A DNA stretch of 64,000 nt. Origin: Kryptolebias marmoratus (taxonomy: Eukaryota > Chordata > Actinopteri > Cyprinodontiformes > Rivulidae). Under the pieces are notes generated by a model, which saw nothing but the letters and a program-made list of their open reading frames with translations, was not told where the DNA came from and made no database searches. Positions 24,741 through 37,955 of the stretch are shown piece by piece. Both the position numbers and the translations under genes were made by a program. The stretch is taken from assembly GCF_001649575.2 (NCBI RefSeq), contig NC_051448.1:14984411-15048410 (forward strand). Reading direction: 5' to 3'. Every line of letters starts with the position of its first letter. Position 1 is the first letter of the stretch.

Positions 24741-27700
24741 CAATTAGTTTGTCCATTACAACATAAAGATCATATTTTCTGTCCAGATTTTCAGCCAACG
24801 CTGTTTTATCTGGGATGTCTTTCATTTCTTTAGTGCAGCCAAGGTGAACGAGTGCACGAAAAGCAACAAGGCTTTGACTGCCAGCTGCTGAGATGCTTTT
24901 AACCCCGATCTCCTGCACCACTAAGGCCTTCCACAAGCTTTCCAAACAAGTTTCAATCCCGCCGCCTCTGCCCACGTGTCAGTCCAAATAAACAGGTACA
25001 AAAAAGCGGCTCACGCACCAGGAGAGGATAAGACGCAAACATAAGAGGATGAAGCCAAGAGAAACGTGAACTTGTGAGCAAGTGTACAGCAGGTTTGTGA
25101 GAGAGATGTTTAGGCGGGAACCTGGAGTACAAGGTGGTGCCCTGGTCGTTTAAATGAGCGCCGTTTAGTCACAGATTAAGTGTCTTCACATGCAGAAGTT
25201 GATTTTGATAAGTAATTACAGAAAGAATACTCATATTGACAGCTACCTGGAAGATTTATTGCCACAATTCTACAAACTTATCTGGACAGTATTCCCAATA
25301 AACATCAGACGATGGAGTAGACACTGGTATTTATACCTTCTTTTTATGTCCTTCAGATAGCAATCAAACCTTATTCAACAAGTTTTAACAAACATGAATA
25401 GAGACTGTTTTGACATAGGAACATGTTTTTTGTCCGTTTTGGATATTTGTCAGCTTAACCATGGAAGGTACATCTTGACATTTTGGCTCCGTGTTAGGTC
25501 CCGGCAACACTTGAACTTTTAAACTCTAGACATCTGGTTCTAACACCAAACATTCTCAAGGCTTTTGCTAAACACACTCAGTTTTATAGGAAACAGTTTC
25601 AGCCTATCACAAAACAGCCATTTATCATCCTAATACTAACACTTTGACTTCTTCACCCACACAGGAGCAACACATTTAGCAGGTTCCAACAACACAAGGA
25701 GAAGAATCTTTCCATCGAGCTTGTTGGGTTGTAAAGATGACTAAGAATATATCTAAACTGTCCTCAGAGCTAAGCTAAAGACTAGCTAAATTTGATCTGA
25801 AATTGATTGTTTTGTAGACATCTTAACCAAGTCATCAAAAAGACATCAATGACTAGAAATAGCATAAATCAATAAATACATAAACACAGCTAATAGGGGT
25901 GTCAAACTCAATGATGACTGGTTTTTGAAGTATTTTACTGAGCAAATCAACCACACAGGCAATGTGGCATTATCACACAAAAAGACACAAATATGATATA
26001 TGGTTCATTTTCCTTGTCTGGGACCCTGCCCTGGTTTTGTTTGCTTAAACCTAAAATAACTTGTGTTTAAAAGCGTTGTACAGCCTTTGTATGGTTAGGT
26101 AGTTTTATGTTCTTGTCTCATTTCTGCATCATTTGTTCCTGCATTTGGGTCCTTTTCAAACACCATTGCATGATGAGTGAGATTCAAGTTGCAGTCTGTA
26201 GTTCATGTGTTTGCCTTTTATTTATTTATTACAAATACAAGTTCAGTTTCATTTTTTACAATATTTTCAGAACCATCATGTTGTCGGCACACAGCCTGTA
26301 CATTTTTGTGATTTTATCAGTCTCTTACTGACTGGCCATTTTGTGCAAAGCTGCTTAGAGGCACATGAGGAAAGAAGGTAAAAAAAAATCCCCCTATAAC
26401 AAAACCGTATGAACCAACCATGAGCACAGTGCACAAAGAAAAATGTTCTAATGCAACATATTGGTGTTTTAAATGAGAACTTCTTTTCAAACACAAAGTA
26501 ATACAAACAATCCATATCACAAATTATACTCTACAACTAACACACCAAATGAATGTAGCTTTAAGTAGAAAGCATTTCAACAGCATCATATTTAGTGCAA
26601 AAATGTTTTGCTCCACTACTTCTTCTTTTCCTCTGTGACTAACAAAGAAATTTGGCAACAATTTAGGCATTGAGGGGTTGTCAAAAATACATGATTTTTT
26701 TTTTCTGAAAAGCTTGCCATAAAAAAAATAAATTTCTCTGCTGGGAAGAGAAGCAGTGGTGAAGAAGTTGGGGAGGATGCTGAGAGATGTTTCAAAGGCA
26801 CTAAAAGGCATGTTATTTTAAATTGATCTCAGTAGAATTTCTTGAAGCTAAAACAGTCTGACCCAAGGTCTTTCTTTAATGCAGATAATTAAAGCACACC
26901 TACATATTTCTTGTTGGATGTAAAGTCTCAATTTGGCTGCGTTTGCACAAACAGCAATAAAAGGTTAGTATGGAACGAGGCGGCCGCCCTCATGGCTCCA
27001 CTCTTGAGGTGAAATAGGTGAAGGAATGCCAAATCAATAAAGCAATATCAATAAATCACTGTTTTCTTTGACAAATGCTAATGGAACTTCCCTGTTTTCT
27101 GTACAGATATAAAATAGAGAGGTTGAACTTCCTGACAGTGTCAGTATGATAAGTGTTTTAATTAACATTGCAAGGAGAACAGGGCAGTAGGGTTTCTTTG
27201 GATTCACTCCCCCCAAATACCAGTTTTCAATTGCAGGAGAAATAGGAAGCAGTGCTATGGGTTGTTAAATTCTATCTCTCTGATGTTTTTGTCTTAATTT
27301 GACAAAAAAAAGAAGAAAAAAATGGTAATTATTATGCCAGCTCCTCTTTGTTTTTTTTGTTCTCCAATTTTCTGATAAGAGCATTAAATTAATTGGAAAC
27401 AAAACCATTTTAAGGTAAATGTTGTTGTATGTTGGTTTTATTGGGCTTTACCAGACAGTTAGAAGACTGAATTTATTTTATAGACTTTGTTTCATGAAAT
27501 AAACAAACAAAGAAAGAAATCTGGCCCAGTCGGGTCCACTCTACACAAATCCCAGATGAAAGACAAGCTTGGCTGCATTGTTCATGGGAAAAACAGTAGC
27601 TGTTAGCTTTTTTTTGTGTATTTCTTAGTTATTATTTCATGCAATTTTTTGACAACAATTGGTACCAATTAGCAAAGATAGACATAGATACGTGGTAACT

Positions 27701-27797
27701 ACTATTTCTTGAACTACATGGACAATGTTGTAAACTCTGATACTGGAGGCTCTGAGTGGTCCTTTGTTTGTCTGCGGGTTTCTTCTTGTCTTTCTTT

Positions 27798-28024
27798 GCC
27801 TAAATCATCTGTGTCCAATCCTGGTCCTCGAGGGCCACTGTTTTGCATGTTTTACTTGTTTCCCTGCTCCAACACACCTGATTCAATGGTGAAACTACCT
27901 TTTTTATGTTCTGCAGAAGCCTGTTAATCATCCATTGATTCAAATCACGTTGGAGCAGGGAAACCTCTAAAACATGCAGGATAGTGGCCCTCGAGGAACA
28001 AGATTGGACACTGCTGGCCTAAAT
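27798..28024. mobile_element. hAT-type MITE with perfect 8-bp target duplication
   Basis: The element occupies 27806-28016 (211 bp). It starts CATCTGTGTCCAATCCTGGT and ends with the inverted match ATTGGACACTGCTG; further in, CCTCGAGGGCCACTG at the left pairs with CAGTGGCCCTCGAGG-like sequence (TAGTGGCCCTCGAGG) at the right. The octamer GCCTAAAT is directly repeated immediately outside both ends (27798-27805 and 28017-28024). An 8-bp duplication plus these inverted ends is the signature of hAT elements. There is no transposase frame, so it was mobilised in trans. The intact duplication suggests limited decay at the borders. Confidence 0.85.
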
Positions 28025-28149
28025 GATCTTTGTATTGTTGGAGAAAAATATTTTGTTGGTAGATTTGTGGTGCCCCTAAATAAGTGTTTGATTGGTTTTG
28101 GTGCTCTTCTAAAGTTTTCTCCAAGACTGCAGTGAGTCAGAGTTCAACT

Positions 28150-28223
28150 GCCTGGGCTGTTGAACTTGTATACATCTAAAACATGCAGGATAGTGACCAT
28201 CCAGGACCAGGTTTGGACACCAC
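28150..28223. mobile_element. Partial second copy of the same hAT MITE
   Basis: ATCTAAAACATGCAGGATAG, then TGACCATCCAGGACCAGGTT and TGGACACCACAG, matches the right half of the element at 27806-28016. The left half is missing or unrecognisable, and no target duplication can be shown. Confidence 0.6.
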
Positions 28224-28234
28224 AGTTTTAAGAC

Positions 28235-28410
28235 AAAAGCAATCAACTTTGGTCTTGGCCCCCTTGGACTAGCTCATAGCTCATCAATGTCTCATCAACT
28301 TTATTTCTCCAAACTGATGTGATTCAAGGAGCTACCTGCAACAGGTAAAGATATATACTGTTCCTGTTTCTGCAGAAACCGATTTCAAATGGTCCTAACT
28401 ATCATTTTAA
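28235..28410 (+). repeat. Repeat family B, plus-oriented copy
   Basis: Blocks TTTGGTCTTGGCCCCCTTGG, ACTAGCTCATAGCTCATCAA, TTTATTTCTCCAAACTGATG and AGCTACCTGCAACAGGTAAA follow the family order seen at 3135-3360 and 41645-41850. Confidence 0.55.
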
Positions 28411-29499
28411 TATATACACAGTGAAAACATTTTCAAAACAAACATGTACTGAATAGTGGCAATAGGAATGGCCTGTATCTAAAAATGTAGGCTTCACCTC
28501 AATAAATAACAATAGTATTATATAAAGATATCAAAAACGGTGCAGCATTGTTTTCCGCCTGCAAATGCATTTGAAAGGAAGGATATTGCATCTATATTTT
28601 CCACATGGTAGCATTTGAAATGACTCTCCTTATCATGTCCTTGCATCTAGCCTTGCAACACAGTGTGTGTACTTCACAAGCATTGTGTGATGTTGCCCAT
28701 CCAGCAAAAAGCACATTATTCCCACAGAGCAATGTTACAGCTGTCCCCCGGGGGTGAGTTTAATTGATGGACCTCTCCAGCACACGTGCTATTTTTAGTG
28801 GTTCGCAGCTCCAAATTTTTAATTAGTTTCAGAATTGGTGTTGTGGTGCCAGGCCTCCTATCAACAACACCTTGAATTATGTTTTCTGTCTCTTTCAGTT
28901 GTCTTCCATGTCTGTGTTCGTACTGTTTACCCAACAAATAGACTGCATCATTTCCACTGCAGCCGGGACAAACTCTGCAAACTCTATAGGCAGAATCCCA
29001 GCATGTTTTACATTAAGACGGTCAAAAAACAAAACAAAAGGATGCATCGACAGCTGCTTCCTTTTATAGTTTCCTACTAAGAGTATTTATTTGCTCCTCC
29101 TCCTGGAATTAAGATTTTTGTTTTTCAAATACCAGGATTCTTACTCATATATGCTTCACAGTGAAGTGTGCATGAATTGTTTTTCCTCCTTATAAAAGTA
29201 GACAATTGAATTAGAGATTGAAAAGGAAAAAGCATAGTTGCATACAGTTATGTAACTACTCAAGTGGAGGAAAAACAAGCAGAGAGTAAAAGTTTAAGTT
29301 AGTTTTCTGTGAGCAGTCTTCAGTAAGCTATAATTAATGACAATAACTTATCCTGGTGGCCCGGAGGAGCTGATATTAGCTATATGGCAAGCTCAAAGGT
29401 AACGTATTTACAAAGCTCAGAAGTCCATCTAAGCACATTTTATACCTGCTGACACCTCAGTTGTGTTTGTCCACAGTTAGGTCTGCGGGGAAGGCCCTG

Positions 29500-29790
29500 T
29501 GCAAAGTTAATAAAGAAACTCGCCGACTCCTACACTGATCGATTTGAAGCTTAAGATGCTCTCTTCCTTTTCCTACAGGGGAGACTTTTCAGTGTTCTCA
29601 TTTAATTTCAGCTGCATTAATTTTTTGCTGCAGCATCTAATGTTTCATTGAGTGACCGATCGAGGAGGGCTTAAGAGTTCTGCAGGGGCTGCTTATTGCA
29701 GGCTCAGAGAGTTCATTGACCATTGCCAGCACAATATATTTTAGAGCGATGTGGCCAGAGGAGGAAGTGTCCAGGAAAGTGACTGGCCAG
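29500..29790. other. Repeat-poor intronic block, candidate conserved non-coding sequence
   Basis: Non-repetitive, moderately GC-balanced sequence with an E-box (CAGCTG) next to TTAATTTCAGCTGCATTAAT, set inside AT-rich intron. It has no coding potential. Regulatory function is a guess from composition alone. Confidence 0.2.
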
Positions 29791-31104
29791 ATTGCAAACA
29801 GATGTTTTACGACCTTTAATTATCCCCTTTTCGCTGTCGATGTTTGGCAAGTTTAAGCTGTTATTGTCAGTGACGCATGACAATAATTGCAAGTTTTCAA
29901 AACATGCAATAACACTGCTAATGATATTGCTTCATAAACAGATTTATAAAAAAAAAAGATCAGCAGCCCTTTTAGTAATCAAGTAATGAGCAAATTTGAA
30001 GAGCTTCATCTTGATTTGTGCTTAGCTACTGATCAGCTTTTCGCAGATAAAACAAATCTGTTTTTTGCGAGCATTCATTTCACTCAAATCATTTATTTCT
30101 TAACTTCCCGTCCTTGCTAATCAATACTGAATATAATTATTAGCTGCTTTCCATTTGTTACTGATAAGAAAACAAACAAACAAACCAATACAAGTGTAGT
30201 GATTTACTGTTGTCCAAGATTGTCACATTAAATCAGAAAGTGAAAAAAAGGAAAAGGAATGGTTTTAGTCGGTGGTCAAATGGAAAACAAATTATTGTGC
30301 CTTAAACCTGCCTGAACCAGGTCAACATTTACTGTGCAGGCTTTGATAAAGCACCACTTTAAACCTGCCTTTAAAATGTTTTGAACAAGCTCTGCAGCTC
30401 AGAATAAATTGAAAACATATAGATGTAGTGCAGAGAAGAGCTGAAAGACTCGTTATAACAAAATTAAAAAAAAAAGAAGAAACTCCCTGTGCCGTTTGAT
30501 TATTCACCAGTATTAGCTAGATTATATTGTCCCAGCTAAACAGTAAGAAATAGATGTGGTGTTTATTGCAGAAATAAATCTTTGGGGCTGGGGATATATT
30601 TTCACTGATGCTTCCACACACATTGTCACTCTTTCCTGATATTTCTCTCTACGCTCCTTCAAAAGGATTAAAATAAGACAATAGCCTGATTCCTCTGTGT
30701 TATCAGTGGAGGCGACTTGCACAGCCCTTACTTGACACTGCTGCTGCACAAGCCAGAGAATTTTAATGAGGACACGGTATGTGTGTGTGTGTTTGTCAGC
30801 ACATGAACTCCTGTCTGAGTTTGATTTTATTTTATTTTTTGGCAGCAGCAGCAACGTCCATCTATATTCCAGACTTGTGAGTGTGCGCGTCCGTTTCTTT
30901 GTCTGCTCATGCGTGCAAGTGGAAACAAAAATAGCAGCCGCCTATTGGGTTCAAGCCCATGCTTATGCATGAACACACACTCCACCAGTGAGGTCCTGAC
31001 TCTCACAAACATGTCAAAGGCTTAACTTGTCTTGGCATATGCTTCCTTAGCTGTGCAACACTGTGCAGCAGCGTGCGAGGCCATGCAGGGAAGTGTGTCT
31101 GCAC

Positions 31105-31123
31105 CGTGTGTGTGTGTGTGTGT
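31105..31123. repeat. GT dinucleotide microsatellite
   Basis: About nine GT units are visible; a shorter GT run lies at 30779-30792. Confidence 0.85.
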
Positions 31124-31744
31124 ACGCGCCTGCCCTCGACGGAGTTCATGAAGGGGCTCGGAGAGCGAGCTGCAGCTGATGGTGTTTGTTTTGCGGACGT
31201 GCCGGCCTCGCCTCGCCTCATCCAGTCAGTGAGTAAAACTGGTGCTTCCTTTCTCGTCAGGTGTCCATTTTGCGCTCTGAGGTGTCTTGGGCAAATGTGT
31301 GTGTAGAGCAAAAAAAAAAAAAAGAAAAGGTTAATTGGAGAAAAAGTTGAGTCAAAGAAACAGAATACATTGATAAAAATGAGATTTGACTGAGGCTTGT
31401 GCTATTAACTCCTTTATTTCTTCTCATTACTGATGTTTGCACTCTGTGCTTGCATTTAAGCACCCTGGGGAGATTCCGCTAAAGTGACTTGGTAATATAT
31501 TTGGGTGTATGCAGAGGGAAATGAGTGGGATGGAGATCTCAGGAGAGCCTATTGATTAGTGAGTTCACTTGACTGTAGCTGGAACTGCAGGCAGGTTCAA
31601 TAGGTTGAGTTATGACTCAGGCTGAAGGAAGATACAACTTGTGGGCTGACTTCTAATCATTTAAGGCACTAATTCTGAGCCTTGCATGAATGAAGAGTTT
31701 ATCTGCTTTTTGTTGTTATCGTGGCTGACCTTTAAATGGGTGGC

Positions 31745-31925
31745 TTAGATCTTTCTGGAGTTGAGTTCTAAGGAAAGGTTATGAACAATTATTATCTTAA
31801 CTGTTGTAGCTGGCTCTTTGAATGACCTCAGTTTGGAAAAAAACAGAAATTAATGTTAACCAGACTGAAGACCTAACAGCTAGTCCAGGTAGACCAAAGT
31901 GGATTGCTGTCATCTTAAAACAACA
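31745..31925 (-). repeat. Repeat family B, minus-oriented copy
   Basis: TTATGAACAATTATTATCTT, TGTTGTAGCTGGCTCTTTGA, GACCTCAGTTTGGAAAAAAA and GACCAAAGTGGATTGCTGTC reproduce the order of 2738-2930. Confidence 0.55.
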
Positions 31926-33100
31926 AAACATTTTTTGTATTTTAATATTGAGCTTAGTATGACCACAAAGCTTTCTTATAAGATCTGTTTGCTAGTTTCT
32001 TACTTACATTTTCAGTTCTACAAATGAAGACATTTCTGACAGAGTGCTTACCATGAAGTTCCTAAAACTGTCAGAAGAAACTGTGAAACTTTTAGCTACT
32101 TTTATTTTATCAGATTGCTTCTTCAAACAAGAATTGCCTCCCTGACACAGAAAAAAGCTGAAGATAGAGATTTTGAACACTGAATTAATCTTTTCTTAAA
32201 CTCATCCTAACAATGACTAAAAGGGAAACAAATAACACTAGATCTGTTAAAAAACAGATCTACTAAAAAAAATAGTAAAAGCACCATATGGGACACAAAT
32301 TGACCCCAACAACACAATAAAAATTCTCCTCCCTCTACATCTATATTTGGTGTAATTATCGCAGATTTCTGAACTTTTATTGTGAAATCAGTTTGTTTTG
32401 TGCTATATCCTATCATTTGATTTGCTCTTGGACTTGGAATTAGCAGCTACTGCAGGCAGTGAGAGTAAATTAGTATCAATGATGTTACAGCACTTTCAAA
32501 ACATGAATGGCACATGGTCAACTTTGTTGTAAATTTCTGATACCATTTTCTACCAGTTAAAAGTATTCTGTGTTATATTTTAGAAGTTTAAAAAAAATCA
32601 TGCGTACAAAACTTAAAATAAAAAATTTCAAGTGTTTGAATGTTCTTATCCTAAAATTGTTTGGAAGAACAATTTTAAATTAAGCAAATATGATGGAGAA
32701 ATATTGGAAAAAAAGTCCTACTTTTCTTTTTTTTGGTCCACATAAATATCTTGCCAACAAGAATAAAAACATTAAAAGCTTTTTGCTCTGTCAGTCATTA
32801 TTCTTGATTGCAGCCCAAATTGTTGCTTCAAGTTATTATTTGAAGTGTTTTTTCTTCTTTATTGTTAGTCTCTGTGTCTTGATTAGAGGGTTTGTTTGCT
32901 CCTTTCTTTCCTTCTGTCAGTGTTTTTCTTTGCAAACCGACCAAAACAAGAATTGTAAATTAGGGACGGCTCGTCCTAGAAACGTACAAACATTGCACCG
33001 CTTACATCTGCGCATATGATTCACTGTTGTGGAAAAAAAAAGAACTTAGATCAAATGAAGCTGGTAAGAGTTTTAAGTAATAAGGCTCCTTGTGTGTGTT

Positions 33101-33119
33101 GGGGGGAGGGGGTGGGGGG
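33101..33119 (+). other. G-run cluster, potential G-quadruplex
   Basis: GGGGGGAGGGGGTGGGGGG contains three long G-runs with single-base loops, and each long run can be split to give a fourth tract. It sits at the GT-rich 5' end of a family A repeat copy. Confidence 0.5.
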
Positions 33120-33477
33120 CTGTGTGCACGTGTGTGTCTGTCATGTCAGCAAAGTATCTGATGGACCAGGAGACAAATTTCAATGAAACTCTCAGAAAAT
33201 AATCATCATCATCTATAATATAATGTTTGGAGTCAACCCCATTTACAAGGGCCGCCACAGCTAAGCAACTTTAGCAAAGGCAAAAATATTTATAACTCAG
33301 TCAGTTTTACAGCTATTAAGCTAAAATTTAATGTGTTAGTAGCTGAGAGTCATCCCCAATTTATACTCTGAGCACAACCTGTTAATGCGAGATCAGTATT
33401 TAAAACCTTGCTGTCAGCTCCTGAAGTCAGTTCTGGCATGAAAGGCGGCCGCTGATGAGCATTCCTTCAAGGAATGC
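33120..33477 (+). repeat. Repeat family A, best-preserved plus copy
   Basis: GT-rich start, CAGCAAAGTATCTGATGGAC, TCAATGAAACTCTCAGAAAA, GAGTCAACCCCATTTACAAG, GCCGCCACAGCTAAGCAACT, ACAGCTATTAAGCTAAAATT, TTCTGGCATGAAAGGCGGCC and the perfect 19-bp palindrome GCATTCCTTCAAGGAATGC at 33459-33477. No coding frame. Use this copy as the reference for the family. Confidence 0.7.
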
Positions 33478-36400
33478 AAGGCAATAAATTGCTTATAACT
33501 TTTTAAGTTCTTCTAAATAAGCTCAATGACTCACAAAATGTGCTCCCAAACTATTAAAATAAACAAGAAAAAACATATTGGAACTGGTAATCATTATGAA
33601 ACTTTTTTTCCTTCTGCTGTCAGTTACACAAATGCTCATTAGGGACATGATTTAAACGTTGGAAAAACTGATGGATGCATCTATCAAAAAGATTCAATCT
33701 GCAAAGCAAACAACGTTTATATTAGCAAGTGGAAATATGTAATTAGCATATTGTGCCAATTATAGGAGGGATGGCTGCACTGTGGGACTTTTCTTCCTCA
33801 GCAAAACAAACATGATCCAACTTCTTTAATACTACAGCTTCAAATGACCTAAAGTACCATTTATCAGTAGTCTTTTGTGGCATGTCATTACCCATGTTCT
33901 GGTTTTATTTATGCCAGGCTGTATTTAGTTGTTTTGGGGTGATTTAGATTCCTTTTTTAAGGAAGCATTTAAAATCTATCCCTAACCCTAACCCTCTCAA
34001 GTCAAACACATACTCATATGTCAGTTGTTCCGGTGAAAAAGATCTCTTGCAGTTTTGAATCAGTTGCAAAAACACTGGATAATGATCAGCTAGAAGATGG
34101 AAGACTACTCTAGTCACAACTTTTAAAGATCCTATTAAAAAGGACAGAGATGTTAGTTCCTAAGGTGAGGGATCGATTAAAACCCAACGGACAGAAACTT
34201 CAAGGTGCTGATATGTTGAGCTTGCTTCACTCTGCGGTGCTCACTGATTATACTTGGCATCCAAGTCTCTGAGTTTTCTCCCTGAGCAAAGGTGATGCAA
34301 ATTTGAACTGACGTCCTTGTTTCCCATCCACTCTTCAGCCAGAAATATTCCCATGAAACCAACGGGAAGTTCATCTATTAACTTCCACTGGATTAAACTC
34401 TAAATCTGAAAACACACAGGCTGCAGTTTTGTAATTGGTTTGGCGCACGGTAAATGAATGCAGGTAGATTTCTCACATGGCGTTTTTATTACAAGTTTAC
34501 AAACTTATGAAACCAGAGGCATTTGGAAGAAATGTTGACAAATTCCATCTCGGTAACTCTGTGATCCTGTAATGTGATGTAGAGCCTTCTGAAAAGATCC
34601 CGTAATGCATGTTGGCAAAGATATATGCGCAGCGCCTGTTAAGTGCTTTTGGATGTAAATGACCTAGTGTGATGAATGGTTGTGATACAGCTGCGGTCAG
34701 TTATCTGAGCCTTGTTTGAATCAGGACAGAATGAATCAGCACATTATGTGTACATTATGTAAATGTTTGCTGGTGTGGTTAATGGAAGAAAAGCCAGTTC
34801 ACGACTGCCCATTACTCTTTCAAGGACTTTCTCTGGGGAGCGGCCCCTTAATCAGAACAGTGGAGTCAACCTTCCCTGTTGCCTTTGTTTTTCCTCACCA
34901 TTAGTAGCTTAAAACATGCTGCAGATTTGTTTTGCTTGTGCTGTGTATGCTAATGTGATTATTTGTTGCAGACATTCGCTCAGATCTGATCAAAAGGTGA
35001 AAGACAGCCGATGACAGCTTGCTATTTTTCGTCTTGTTACTAGTATTTTTAGATACAGATCAAAAATCTTGATCAAAATCCATGAAGCATTATGATTTAG
35101 CTTTGGAGTTCTGCTCACTTCATAATTGAGAATTGTGGAGCAAAGCTGCACTCCCTGGGAATGACATCATGTTGCCTGAAGCGTTCTCACTTGGAGAGCA
35201 GTTCAAAAGGAAAACTCTGTCAAATGTTGTTTGAGTAAAAAATGTGCAGAGCTGTGATTTGTTTGTCTTCACCAAAGAAAATCAGGGTGACAAAACATTG
35301 AGCTTGTGAACATATTACTAGGGAAGTGATATTAAACAATACAGGTTTTAGGCCAATGGACAAATGTGCACAAAGTGTTATAAAACCTTTGAACCATGAA
35401 ATACAACTTATTGACTCTAATGGTGATGAACTGATGTCAAAGTAAGATAATGCTGTGGAACAAAAACAATATATATAATAAAATTAAAAGAAACAATGAT
35501 TTGTTTTTCTTTTTTTGTGCTCTGAAACAAATTAAGACACCTGTTGCATATATGTAACATGGCTCACGTAAATAATAGGAAACTCAAAATGAACAGAACA
35601 GAAAGACCCAATGCAAGTTCACACGAACACAGAAAAATAAAACATCCACACTCTGATTAGTCCCAGACCTGTGAGAATGAAAAATCTGAATCAAAGGACT
35701 TCTTAGGATCCAACAAATGCCTTTTTTGTCAAACTAAATACTACAGAGTTTTAGGCCTTTGTAGATATGCAAATTTTATTTACAAAAAGATAAATATTTA
35801 TGATTTTAAAGAAAATATTATCTTCAAAAATCCTTTGGGAAGGATGAAAATCAAATATTGTTACAGTTCGGGAGTGTTTCTTTTGGAATAGGGATAAAAA
35901 TAAAATAATTTTAAAAATTCAGACAGTTTGAATGCATGTTTAATGATAACATTATTAAAAGTACAAATCTTTGTGAGAGTGGAGACGTAAAGATGGAAGA
36001 AAATACATATTCTTACCTTCTGTTGATCTGCTGTGTTTTTGTTGTTTTACACTTTTTTTAGGTATTTATTTGATAACTTTTTTCATTTCATTTTTCTATA
36101 CAGTGATAAGTATAAACAGTATATGGTGAGATAAGTTTGCAATTATATGCTTATACTACAGCCTTTATCGATTTTTGAACCGTGTCTAGGAGTTTAAGAG
36201 TTTTTTTGTATGGTTGCTCTTTTTATTGATCGCAGTTGGTATATGTTGTCTTTTTTTTTGTTTTGTTTTTCTTGTGTGTATTTTTCTTTACGTATTCTGA
36301 AACAAATAAATAAAATTGACCTCTGGTCAGCAGATGGCAAGACCACAGTAGCTGAAAGCCTTTTCAGCAGACTTGGAGCTAAATATAAAAACAACTAAAA

Positions 36401-36899
36401 GGCCTGCGCCTGATGACACTTAATGTTCTTTTTCTGTTATTATAGCGTTAACTATTGGGATAATTTTAAAGGTGATTTAAAATTAGACAGATCTAAACAA
36501 AACCTTTAGATGTGTTGGTATATTCTGTATGGGTTTTGTGTTGTTCTATTTACTGGATAATCCTAAAAAAAAGAGCATTTTAGGAGTCTATGTGAGTGCT
36601 TTGACCAATTTTGTAAAAGTCATTTTGAGACATCAATTTTAATCCTTTGGATTTATTTTGAGTGATTAAATTCATTCTTGCTTATGATGACAATGTGATT
36701 ATCAAATCTGAGACACGTTTCCAAGGTTTCTATCTTTTTTTCTTTGTTGAACCAGAGGTTATAAATATGGAGATTGCTTTCACCAACAAGTATTTCAGTA
36801 GAGTTTTGTTTGAAAAATTGGAGAATACTTAACTATTACCATTATCAGTTCTGATAATGTATACATTATTATGTATGCATCTTTAAAGACGAATGAAGA

Positions 36900-37180
36900 G
36901 CATGGCTTGTTAAATAAAGTGAAACCTTTAAACTTCATTGTTATGATCAACAAAACCAAAAGCAGCACTAAGATCGATTGGAGTTAAAATTGAAGTTCTC
37001 CTTGAGCCACCGCTGATCCTTAGGTTTTTGATGACTTTGAGTAGAGCTGGGTCTGTTTTAACATTGTATCAGAAACCTGACTTAAGAAAGACTCATGCAG
37101 TTGTTCAAAGAAAATAAAGATGGATAAAAGTTGGTAATTGGTTTTTAATAATTCTTTTTTATGTAGCTCAGTATTTTCTT
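36900..37180 (-). mobile_element. Possible degenerate retroelement fragment
   Basis: ACCAAAAGCAGCACTAAGAT followed by TTTTTGATGACTTTGAGTAG, AGAGCTGGGTCTGTTTTAA, AGAAACCTGACTTAAGAAAG and GTTGGTAATTGGTTTTTAAT resembles, in order and spacing, an antisense reverse-transcriptase-derived repeat that I have seen in fish genomes. No frame survives and I cannot name the family with confidence. Confidence 0.3.
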
Positions 37181-37879
37181 CAGGTAAAACAGAACAAAAA
37201 CAAATATTTTTAATTAGATCCAATATTAAGTGTTTTTGTGATTCACAGCTATTTTATTCATCTATGCATGTCTTTAATACAGCCAGTACATCCTCTAAAG
37301 ATTTAGACATTTTTGTAATTTATCCATGTTACATGAACCAGTTTTTTTTTTTTTTTTACTGAACGTTCTTCTCAACTGTTGATGTCAGTTTGAAAAATAG
37401 GCTGGTGATTTTAGAAATGTTCTATTTTTTCATGTACAGAATGCTATCAAATCATGGTTCAGGAATGATTCAGCAACCTTCGGTGCTCTTTGTCCAGACC
37501 AAACAAAGCAGAAGGTCATTAGGCTGAAACCAGAAAAGAACTCCATCATGTCACTGGCGCTTTTCCTCCACCACTAATGGTGAGGTTTTTTAGGTGCAGC
37601 TCCTAGATCAGCAGTCTGCGGCCTGCTTGTTTTCTAGGGAGATGAATTAGAGAAAAGATGGGCAGAGGCAAACGCCACTGTCTGAGGGAGAGGATGAAGA
37701 GGAGATTCATTACTCCTCACCCTCCTAACACACATAAAGACGCAAACACAAACACGAGAACACACAGAGCCGAACTCAGCCTCATTATTTCCCCATTTCC
37801 ATCACCAGGAGGAAGTGAGGGGTTGCAGACTTTTCAGTGAGGCTGCTGACGTCTGCCCTTCCATTTATCACACATAATG

Positions 37880-37955
37880 TCCATGTATACACACCCAGCC
37901 ACCCACCCACACACACATGCCGAAACATCCACCCACCACCATTACACACACCTGC
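37880..37955. repeat. C/A-rich low-complexity stretch
   Basis: Runs of CCCAGCCACCCACCCACACA and CATCCACCCACCACCATTAC form a purine-poor CCCA/CA repeat. Confidence 0.5.

Noticed and set aside
31003..31311. 102-residue minus-strand frame and its plus-strand partner
   Set aside because: They cross a GT microsatellite and locally GC-richer DNA; no recognisable domain or initiation context.
33980..33996. Telomere-like CCCTAA repeats
   Set aside because: Only about two and a half units; too short to be an interstitial telomere array.
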